Positions 35,701 to 47,500 of a DNA stretch of 64,000 nt are shown piece after piece. Location of the stretch: positions 12,287,511-12,351,510 of the forward strand of contig CM076956.1 of the NCBI GenBank assembly GCA_039566865.1, written 5' to 3'. The notes beneath the pieces were generated by a model that had not been told where the DNA came from, did not search any database, and worked only from the letters and a program-made list of their open reading frames with translations. Each line of letters begins with the position of its first letter. Positions within the stretch are counted from its first letter, which is position 1. The DNA comes from Aurelia coerulea. Its lineage: Eukaryota > Cnidaria > Scyphozoa > Semaeostomeae > Ulmaridae. A program made the position numbers and the translations under genes.

Positions 35701-38700
35701 TGGATTCTCAATGTCGATAAAGCCACCTGGTTATCAGTTCTCAACACGCTGCCCTAGTTGATAAAATACCTCCAAAAATTTTACAAGGAATGTTATTTTG
35801 ATGATCGGAAGACTTCAAGTTATTATGGGTTTGGAAGTGAATTGGGTAGGATTAGGTTGTGTTACACAACATTATGGTAATTGTTAAAATCGAATCCAAT
35901 GTCCACATGACTCACATGTGGCTTAGGTTAGGTTAGACAAAGAATTTAGAGTTACAACACACTGAAAATAATGCCAAAGGAAACAATTACACAGGGACCA
36001 GGAAGGCTATGGAAATCCGCACAAGCTTAATAAGTGATGCAGAAAGATTCCTTAGAGAAGAAAACAATGCTCTCCAGTCTGCTATTGAAACATCCAACAA
36101 TGAACATAATAAAAATAGAAAAAAACAGATTGCAACAGAAGTCAAAACAAACCAAAAATCAAGACCTGCCGAAAAAGATGGAAATCAGATGCAAAATGCC
36201 ACAGGTAACAACAAAAACAACAGCAACGGCCAGAACAGGTCAGAACAGCATCAAAAACAAGACTTCCGGCGAGGTAAACAAACCCGTAACAAAACCGGCA
36301 ACCAAGGCACGAACATAACAGGAAAAAATCAACATCCAAGTGAACCAAACAGCAATAAGAAGAAATTCAAAGTCCTTATCGTCGGTGATTCTCAACTCCG
36401 TCGCGTAGATGAATCGAAGCTTTCAAATGGCCACCGCGATGTGGAGAAAAGATTTCAACCTGGCATGAGGATTGGGCAGGCAGTCGACAAAGCCGGTAAA
36501 AGTAACAGTGACGTTATAATTGTACACGCAGCAACAAACAATGTGGCTTCAAGCACACCGGAAAAGCTTTGCGAGGAAACAGTAAGAACATTGAAGCAAA
36601 TACAAGCCAACAACCCCAAAGCTAAAGTGGTGTTTTCGTCGATTTTCAAGAGGAAGGATAACATGGCCCTGAACAATAAAGTGAAAAAGGTAAATGATCT
36701 TCTCGAAAATGAACTAGCTCTCAACGGCTTAGATTTGATTGACAATTCGAACATTATGTTCAGTAATTTATGGGACGATGGCCTCCACATCAACGATGGA
36801 GGTATTAGAAAGTTCTCTGGTAACATTAGTAGCTTTATAAAATATTGTTAGGGGTGTCACAGTTCTGATAACGAGAAATTGAAGTATAGAACAGAGCAAC
36901 CAAGAAAGAGAAATGGTCTAAAAATAGCGTTTCTAAATATAGTCTCCCTCAGAAAACATAGGCATGAGCTAGAAATTGTGCTAAATGACCATGATATAGA
37001 TATCATTGGCCTAAGTGAGACGCGGCTTGACAAAACAATTTGTGACTCCGAAGTCAGCATAAGTGGTTATAACATCTTTAGAAATGACCGTGACGTAAAT
37101 GGTGGAGGTGTTGCGTTCTATGTCAAGGCAAGCTTACCTGAACCAACCGTGAGAATCAAAAGTGAAAATCTGGAATTAATATCCCTTGATATCGCACCTA
37201 AGCATGCAAAACCGTTTCTCGTTGTTTGTTGGTATAGACCTCCAGCAGCAGAAAATGCCGCATTCGAAAACCTTAGGGAAGTTTTGAAAGATCTAGACCG
37301 AGATGGCAAAGAAATTATCTTCGTCGGGGATACAAACTGCGATTTCAAAAATAGCCAAAGCTCAAACGCGAAAAAATTAAAAGCAATCTACTCAGAGTAC
37401 CAGCTTGAACAACTGATTAAAGGCTATACTCGAGTAGCAGTAACAACAAATGAGCGCAACGAACAAAATATCAGTAAAACGCTAATAGACCATTTCTCAA
37501 CAACGAGCTCCAAATATATATTGAAGGCAGAAGTTCTAGAGTTGGGGATGGTTGACCACTATCTGGTGTACGGAATAAGGAAAGTGAATGCCTGGCGAGT
37601 CAAAAATAAGAAACCAAAAGTTTTGGAGACTCGAAGTCTGAGCAATTATGACAGGGCATCGTTTCGCAACGACTTGCAGCAGATAGACTGGGAAACCATC
37701 CTTAGCTCTTATGCTGATAATCCGGATAATATGGCTACCACTTTTCAGGAGATCTTTGAGTCGGTTTTAGATATCCATGCACCCCTGAAAAAGAGGAGAG
37801 TAGGTAACACTTCTACTCCTTGGATAACCCCAGACATTAGGAAACTAATGAAAGAGAGGGATGCAGCTAAGAAAGCGACGAAAACATCTCCTGAAAAGTG
37901 GAACACATATAAGCATCTCCGTAACAAAGTAACACAAAAAATTCGAGATGCAGTACAATCGCATTATCTTGGGTTAATTGAAGAAAACAAGGGAGATCCA
38001 AAAAGAATGTGGCAGGTTATTAATAAGGTACTAGACAAAGCAGCTCCTTCAACAGAAATTTCCAGCTTAGATGTTGAGGGGAAAACAATTACTAAAGAAA
38101 AGGATATAGCTGAAGCACTTAATCATCATTTTACCACCATAGGACCGAAACTTGCTAGCAAGTTAGAGTCTAGGCCTGATGATGATTCTGTCAAGCATAT
38201 CAATGTTCAACAGAACAAAATGACATTTGTACCCATTGATGAAACATATGTGCTGAACGCCATAAAGCAACTGAAAAATGGCAAAGCACCAGGCCCAGAC
38301 AAGATCTCCACTATGCTAATTAAAGATGCAGCAGACTTCATTTGGAAGCCTCTAACCATGGTTTTCAACTCGTCATTGAAGTATGGTGTCTTCCCAGATA
38401 TCTGGAAATTAGCAAGAGTCACACCAATTTTTAAAGCAGGTTCAAAAAGGGATGGAAACAATTATAGGCCGATCTCGGTCATCTCAGTTTTTTCTAGGAT
38501 GTTGGAAAGAATAGTTCACGATCAGCTCATTGATTATCTCATAACTAACAAAGTATTGACACCAAATCAATCTGCTTTTCGAAAACTATATTCCACTGTA
38601 ACATCCCTGATAAACGGTACTGATTGCTGGTATGACAATATGGATAAAAAACAGCTCAATTTGGCCATATTTCTTGATTTAAAAAAGGCGTTTGATACCG

Positions 38701-41700
38701 TAGATCATACAATACTGATAAAAAAGTTAGGTGCACTCGGTATCAGGGCAAGTTCAGGAGAATGGTTCACGTCCTTCTTAAGTGGTAGAAAACAATTCTG
38801 CTCAGTTAATGGACAACAGTCGGGGGCTAGATTGGTAACATGTGGTGTACCTCAAGGATCCTGCTTGGGACCACTCCTATTTATAATCTACCTTAATGAC
38901 TTTGAAAAATGCTTAGAATTCTCTAGGGCTAGTATGTATGCAGATGACACACATGTTACATTAACATCTGGTAACGTCGATGATCTAATTACAAATGCCC
39001 ACAAAGAATTAAGAAACATCTCGGAATGGATGCGGATAAACAAGTTAAGTGCCAACCCGAAAAAAACTGAATACATGATCATTGGCCATCCACGGAGGAC
39101 AAATAAGGTTGAAATCTCAGAACCACTGAATCTTAACAATTCAGAAATTAAGCGTGTGGTGAAGACTAAATCACTAGGGGTTATTGTGGATGAAGGGCTA
39201 AACTGGGATGAACAATTCAACAAAGTGAAAGGGAAGATTAGTGGCGGTCTTAAGTCACTAAAAAAATTGAAAAATCTCATTTCCCAATCCCAGCTGGAGC
39301 ATGTGTACCGTGCACTTGTAGAAAGCCATCTGCGATACGCCAATGTTATTTGGGGGAGTCTTCCTAAATCAAAATTGAATAGCCTCCAACGTCTGCAGGA
39401 CAGAGCCCATTCGATTATTGATAAGGCCAGACTAAAAGACAATTGGTCTCATAATTGGTTGACAGTTGAACAACTAATAAACTTTGATCGATCAGTTATG
39501 ACATATAAAATAATCAACAGGCAATGTCCCGAAAGCCTTTGGGGTAAATACCATCATAGGACCCAGCATTCCAACTACAGAACAAGGAATTGCAGGGACC
39601 TACAAATCCCAAGAAATAATCTTGAATATGTCAAGAAAGGCTTTCACTATTCGGCTCTGAAAGCTTGGAACAATATACCCGTCAATATCACAGAGCTCCC
39701 TACACTTAGTAGATTCAAAAAACAATTGAAAAGTTATTATATGAGCTGAACACAAACTAAAACACGACGCCCTGGAAGAGCAGCTGCTACTACATAGATT
39801 ACTGTACATAATTTTGCTTTAACTGTATATAGACTATATTAATGTAATTAGGATATTTATTTTCTTATTTAAGTATTGCGTTTGTTAGCTGAAGGGTTTT
39901 TGTGTATAAATAATTTAAAATGAAAAAATAAGAAGTAGTCCGTTTTGCATGTTGGCTTAAAAGCAACCTGTCCCCAATAGACGATTGCGCTAAAGATGGC
40001 GGCGAGGAATTTTTTACCAAGATGCACTGCGTTCAGTAATCGAATTCCTATAGAATCGTTAAAGAATCTTAACTAGAACGCAATGCATCTTGGTAAAAAA
40101 TTTCTCGCCGCCATCTTTAGCGCAATTGTCTATTGTTCTGACCTTGGTTACTGCTTTATTTACCTTATTTACGCTGCAGCTAAATTCATGCATCATCGAG
40201 TCTCTATGACCCTGATTTCTTTGGATAAAGCGAATTAACACCAACTTCTGGAATATACAATAGAGATCTTTATCGATTTTATTTTCATTAATCGAAGGGG
40301 ACAGATTGCTTTTAAGCTAGATACTGTGATGTAGCTGTTGGAACAAAAAGCTTACTGGATGTTTCATGATTGCTGGACAACCGGCCTAAATCGACCTAAA
40401 AATTGACAACAGTCTCTAGCAATGCCATAGAGTCAAAGCAATGTATTTGCATTGAACTCAGATGTCTGAATCCAGAAATTTCAGTACTCAGAGTCAGGCA
40501 AACCTGGCAACATTTTTTCCTTATATTCAATATAAAAGTTTTTACAACTAGAATTACCTACAATCTACTATACCACACTACAAGGACGGGACCAGGAGGA
40601 GCAAAATATCATGTATCCCTTGGGATTAACATAATTTAGAATACAACTAATATGAACTACTATACCATTCCACGCTACAACTAATACAGATAGAAATGCT
40701 AATTATAAAGACATTTTACGAATAGATATTTGAGCCAGTTTCACATTAGATGTCAGGCCAAAATATAATGGTGCACAATCAGAACCCCGGCCGAGGGAAC
40801 AACGACTTTTATAACTACAGGGTGTTTCAGAAAAAAAGAACCCCAACTTAATTCAAGATTCTTCAGGAAGTAATAATATTTGAATCAATTTGAAGCATAC
40901 CATCTGAAAGCAGAATCTATCTTCTTTCCAGTGATATTCAGGTTAGGCATATTAATTGAATTATTCATCTTTTACTGGACGTATATTGTGATTATTACCT
41001 GACTGACGTTTCGAAAAAACGAGGCAATACAAGAATCCCGCCAATCCTATTGGTTAATCGCACACTTCCCGCGGTTTTCCCGCAGCCTTGTATAATACGA
41101 TACAAGGACGCGTTTTTGTCACCACAGCAACGGATTTAGGCCTGTGAGATTTACAATGAACTCAAAATGACATAACAGTAACAAAATGAGTTTGACTAAA
41201 TGGCACAAGTCAAAATTAGAAGCTATCAGGTAATAAAACTCATACTAACCGGTTTTGTAGTTGTGCAGGAAAATATAAAGCCCTCGGTCTTATTGCACAG
41301 ACCTCGCAAGCTCGGTCTGTACTTTTAAGACCTCGGGCTTTATATTTTCCTGTACAACACAAAACCGGTTAGTATGCGCATAGTATGGTCTATTTCAAAT
41401 GTCGGAAAGTGATACGACATTTGCACAGACAAAAACCCATTTTTTTATATCAATTTCTTAGAACAAAGTACAATGCAAGAATCTGAGCCAATCATAGTGG
41501 GAAAAGACACTTGGTCATCTAGTCCCCACTATGAATGACTCTTACAGTAAATATAAACAATAATCTAATTAACTAACAAAAGAACCCAATACGACACCAC
41601 ACCACTCCACACCAAAAGACAATACACTATACAACGAGAAGACACTCTAGGTACAACCAGAAACCATGTAGAGCAGAGCGGCCCTTAGACTGAGGACATT

Positions 41701-44409
41701 CGTCTAAGTTTTGCTCCATTGAGTTAAATTGATATTTACTGTCCTGTTATAGCATTCAAATTATAGTCATTCCAAAAAAGGAGGCAGCCCCACTCTACAT
41801 AGCCCCAAGTTGCACTTCACACTACAATACAGTACAAAAATCTCTCACATTACACTACAGATGAAAAGGGATTGCTGCTAATGTTGGTGTTTAGTCCAAC
41901 CGCATAGACCTCTCAATGAATGATATGGTAGCTTTAGGATTATTCTATTGTCGATTATAGTGAACTGATGGCTGCCGTAGAGAAGCAACTCACACAATGC
42001 TTTTGAGTCCATATTTGTAAGATCGAGACCGGGGACTTCAGAAAGCTGACCAAGGAGATCACGACGCATGACACGAAACCGATGGCAGTGCAGGAGGAAA
42101 TGTGCGTTATCTTCGTTGCCCATACCACACAAGCACAGTGGCATCTTTGCGAGAGCTTACTCTCTATCATTCTTAATAAATGTTTCTCATGTCTCATGGG
42201 ATTAAATTTGTCTTTTTCGACCTTACGGCATCGTCTCGAGTGCTTCTAGGCCTGAACTGTTTTGACAAAATCTGGTTTGTAATTTTTTACAGTGAAAAAG
42301 GTATTGATTTTGCTGTTACAGTATGCTGCATTTGAAATCAGCCATACGTACTAGAATATTAATCAAACGATAAATATTTCGATCAATGTATCCAAACTGC
42401 ATATCATCAAAGAGAAGAAAGATTGTACTTTCAAACGGTATACAATCAAATTTAGTAAAATCTTATCATTTTTAAAGATTTCCAATTTAATTTGGTGCGT
42501 TTTTGCTGAAACACCCTGCATAACTTTCAGCAGCTTTTTGTGAAGTTTTAAGCAAGTTTTTTTTAACCTGTAAACTGCTAAGCATACAGGAGCACTTTTC
42601 CTTGAAAAGGTCTTTCAGAACTTAGCAAATAGAGAAATTTCTTGCTTTCAAGGTGATAAGCATATTCTATGCGTTCAAGTTCTCTTTTGCCAAATTTTAA
42701 CTCCAGCAAGTTCTGAGTCCTCTGTGGTAATTAAGCTCATTTTGCATCGGTCATAGAATCATTTGCCTTTATTTCAGAAAGAGAAATACGAAAAGCTGAA
42801 AGCTGTGTCTACTGATCAGTGGAATCTACCGAATGAAGAATTAAATGAACGTACAGAAGCTGCAAAGAAACTGTATAGCAGACAGTTGCTGAGAAGATGT
42901 TGGACTGCTTGGAGGAAGTCGAGAAGCAAAGACCGCCGGAATTCCAATGCAGCAGACCAGGTGCACAGATAATTGAGAATATACCTTGCACTGCGTTATA
43001 TTCAACAATTCGATGCTAAAATCTGGGATGCTTTTTTGTTTCTAAGCGATTTTATTCCGACCAGAGTCGTTATGCTCTTCCAAAATTTTCTGACAGAACC
43101 AAGGGGGCCTACCTTGTAGGAGCTGTGTTTATTCCCAGTACTGTTTTCGTGACATAGTACGCAGAGTGAATGCTGTCCTGTTAATCCGTAACGTCTGTTA
43201 GTGCTAACCAATCAACAATCACGCTATCTGGTATGGTCATCTCGCATAACAGTTGATCTCGAATTGCATCAATACCGGAATTTGAAACCACAAAATTATT
43301 CTTACGTCATCTTGACAGGACAGCAATTACTCTGTGTACTATGTCACGAAAACAGAACTGGGAATAAACATGGTTCCTACTAGGTAGGCGCCCTTGACAG
43401 AACCTTGGGGGAAAAATTTTAATTTAGGAAAATCTTAGTAGCTTTTAAGAAGGTTTTGGACTTTGGAAGTTAATGCTGCTCATAATTTCGCTGAGGTTTC
43501 TAGTTGATGACAGCAATGATGACAGCGTATTACTCAACTTCGTCCCCATGCCCCAAAAGGAGTCTACGCCAACCTATTTGGGCCATGGTACCGGTTGCCA
43601 AAATCGTGGTATATTTGACGCCATTTTGTTTTGCATAAATTATCAGCTGCAGTTTATTACAGAACTCTCTTGTCTTTATATGGAAACTGATGATTGATAA
43701 AACAATAAAAGCACCGAATTGGAAATTCAAGAATTAAGGAAAGTGATTATGAAAAGCTGCTAGGTGTGACTTTTGATAAGAAATTAAGATCACGCACTGG
43801 CTGGCTTGTCTAATTACATTGATCCTATCAAATCAGAAATTTTAATGAATTCCTTCAGAAAGAAATTTTAAAATCTTAGTAGCTTTTAAGAAGGTTTTGG
43901 ACTTTGGAAGTTAATGCTGCTCATAATTTCGCTGAGGTTTCTAGTTGATGACAGCATGATTGATAAAACAACGAATTAGACTTTTGACCTGATTCCGTTT
44001 GTTCGTTCAATTTTTTTGATCTGATTTTTTAATCATCCAATTCAATGAGTGATACTGAAACTTATGTTATGAATGTAAAAACAAGTATCTTATTATTATA
44101 CTTTCTCATTCAGTCAGCAATTTACAATCTTGTTCTTGGTAGAACTGTAGCTTTTGCATGACGCGGAAAGCAATGTGAATAGCTAAAATTTCAATGGCTC
44201 GGAAGGTGTAACCTGCAAGACGTGTGACTCGTCATAATAGCACATAGAGGCGCAAAAGGACTGTGTGGCTAGTCACCTCAGAAAGAATCGATCAGGTGCC
44301 ACCGAGTATAAATCCCCCCCCCCCATAGTTAATTATGAATCCTTGTAGTTATAGTAACTACTGGGAAGACGAGTAGCGACGAATCTTCTACAGGAAGCAG
44401 TCACCGAAT

Positions 44410-44502
<93 letters not shown>

Positions 44503-47500
44503 CAGCGTAATCTCCCCCTGCGTTTTTATAATGGTTCATCCTTCGATTTTAGCCGATTGACAACACAATCGATGTGAAGTTAGAAGACCATGAGCTTGGA
44601 AATGAATCGTTATTCTCTGATAACAGTCGTTTGCCAAGTGACACTGAAGACAATGACAACTTTGGATTGGGTGACACTGTTACCTCAACAAACGGTAAAT
44701 ATGACCCAATTAGTTGTTGATGCTTCTTTGAAGTATTTTGTAGTTTTGCCAAGCTTTTCATGGCTGTTAAGTACATCTTCAGCCACAGTTAATTTATGAC
44801 CGTTACGAACAGTTTATGACTTTCATTTGATTTTCAAATCACCAGCATGATATGCAGATATATAGAGGTAATTTATGAGCTAATTTCCTAAGCATTCTAG
44901 AGAATCGAATTAGAATCGAATTAAAATAAGGTTACAAACAAACAAGAGATTTAAATGGGGTTACTGACGAAGAAGTAACCCGACAAATCTGAAATGATCC
45001 AGCATATTTTTTGAATTCTTTATCAAAATATATCTTCATCTTATTTGGGAAAGATTGCAGTTGTAAAAATCTTTTTACAGCCAAGCTACAGAAATAAAAT
45101 TTTACAGAGAAAATGTTTGAGCAGATTTTCGTGTGGAACAGTTTCACATAGTTTTTGAATTTGTGATTGACGTCATCAGCCACTTCTGCAAAACATTAGG
45201 TAACTTAGAAGTGTAATAAGATATCAAGAAATTTCGAAAGGTACTTTTTATCATACAACATTGCTGTTCATTTGCACCAATGAATAATGTCAGTTCAGGT
45301 CACTTTTGATAGCCCAAATCGTTGTCTTTTCATACTGTAAACAAGCGCCTATTTCTACTTGCATTTCTAGATTTCCATGAACGATCGTATCCTGCCTATC
45401 AAACCAATGATTTTCATCCAACAAAATCAGAAGCGGCAGGGCCGTCAGGACTGCAGTCATTCACAGTAATCAACAGTGCAGAGGACCCTAACAAACGAGC
45501 GAACCAGTTTAGAGAAAACGTGGTAGGTACAAATGGTTTTATTTGTGCAATTTGTTGATTAGAAAAGGAAAAGATGTTGCAACAAAAATTATCATCAAAA
45601 AGGTAGGTTGCTGAATTGAAGTGGATGAACGGAGTTCAGTGATGGTAATCTGTAAATAGGAAAAAGAAAACGCCTACAAACCCTAACGTTCCTCTAGCTA
45701 AACAGTATCCTCGCACGTGTTAAAGTCATCAAAAACAATAAGCTAATTTTTAGACTTGCATATGCTGCTCTCCGGTTTGTTATTTATGTCTGTCAACTAA
45801 CTTTAAAGGAAGTGAATCAGTATAAGATGGCAAGGTATACCGTATCTGTCAGAATTTGCTGACTCGTGGTTGTGGATGGCGCATTTGATTGGCTAGAGCG
45901 TTCATATGAAGTGAAACTGATCACATTAAAGGCATCGTGCAGCAGCAGGTCCTTTTAGTTTGTTGGGAGTGATAATTGATCTTTCTCAAATGGGTCACAT
46001 GATACACAGCAAAGCACGTCTATTTATTGTATGGTGATTCAATGCCTTTTAATGATGCAATCTTCAACTCTTTAAAAGTCCGATTAATATTTTGAGCAAA
46101 GCATTAAAAAGAACGAATCGTTGCTTGGTAAGAAAGCAAGGCGAAAGGTTAAGTGCGTATTTTTGAGGGCATCTGCAGTCTTAGTAACTTCCTAAAAGTG
46201 ACAGGCTGTGAAAAGGAAAATTTCAGATATCAAGAGAATGGGTACTCTGAAAATAGTAGAGATTGGAAAGATTTGAGAGAGAATTGCTAAGAGACTGCAA
46301 CTGCTGAAGACGGGGTTCTGGGTAATAATCGACTATAGTCTGTTTCAAATTAGATGTCACATGCAAATGGCCGCGAATAACAACAATAGAAGTGTGTTGC
46401 AAAGGAATTTTGCGTTATCGCTAATCTGTTTCAAATTAGATGTCACATGCAAGTGGCCGCGAATAACAACAATAGAAGTGTTTTGCAAAAGGAAATTTGC
46501 GTTATTGCAAATCTCAGGTGACATCTAAGTTGAGACGGACTTTGGCCGGAACGATTTATTTGTAATTGATTTAATTTATCTAAGTACATTAAAAAGTACC
46601 TATTTTATGAGAATGCTAAACGACAAGAATTACAATTTTTGATATGTTCAGTAATCTTTTTTTGATACAAGAAACGAGACTCCTTATATCATTTGTGGTT
46701 GGGATTTTCAAGCTGTTGTGCACTTTAAAAGGACAACTCCATAGTCTCTTGGGGGAAGCAAATTCTCACAAGAAAAAAATCGTTGGTGGTGATGATTTTA
46801 GACAAAAGCAGCATTGCGTTGCAGTTGACTCCGTATTTTTTGGAGGGAGGATGGCACCATCCTAATTATTATACCGGGTGAGTAAAAAATGGCCCGGCGT
46901 TTGAGGGCTACTGCTCCCTGAATATACAAGCAACGATATTTCGTAATATCTGATTGAATAGGTAACATGTTCAATTATTCTTAGAATTCTTCTGGCTGAA
47001 ATCGGCCACTCTGTTCAGATTTTACAAGTGATTTTCAAAGAAATTCCCTTCGAGAAACCTTAGGAAACGTGGTAAAAGCGTGAGCAAGTTTCCCTGATAT
47101 GTTTATCTTACAGCAATGACCTGAGTACTCTATAGCACGTGCTGTCCTCTTGGGGGGAATGAAAAAGTCTTCCTCCTGGTATAAATAACTTATTTAGGGG
47201 GATTCTATTCGCCCAAGAGGAAAAAGTAGACTACATGAATGCCTGAAAGAGTCATAATTGGTAGGAAGGAAAACAAAGGGAAATTTTGCTAGCTTTTTCA
47301 TTCGTTTTTGCATGTTTTCGAAAGGGGCTTTCTGTGGAAAATCTCTCATATCGACGGGAAGGAATGGCCGGCAAAAGGCGGGTAAATTGCTGAACCTAAT
47401 TGGACATTAGACTTACGACGATTAGTCACTTGTATCCCTGCGGTAAATCGAAGCGCCATCATCAAGTCAAAGAGCACAGGGAAACAAAGAGACTCCAGGT

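Larger units (their letters stand above)
35960..39935 (+). mobile_element. Nearly complete CR1/L2-like non-LTR retrotransposon
   Basis: Two long open frames in the same phase: ORF1 36009-36851 (esterase) and ORF2 36852-39749 (endonuclease plus RT), followed by about 185 bp of UTR ending in A-rich sequence (AAAATGAAAAAATAAG). No frameshift anywhere over 3.7 kb, apart from one TAG between the two ORFs, which suggests a young copy. Inserted in sense orientation in intron 3. Boundaries are approximate and no target duplication was identified. Confidence 0.85.
40818..42518. mobile_element. TA-adjacent inverted-repeat element with internal insertions
   Basis: CAGGGTGTTTCAGAAAAAAA at the left (after TA 40816-40817) is inverted as TTTTTGCTGAAACACCCTG at the right. 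Inside lie the 388-bp repeat (40994-41381) and an RT remnant on the minus strand, so other elements have inserted. Confidence 0.55.

Noticed and set aside
44333..44539. Minus-strand frame of 68 aa dominated by poly-Ser
   Set aside because: It is the (ATG)31 microsatellite read backwards; no flanking protein sequence.
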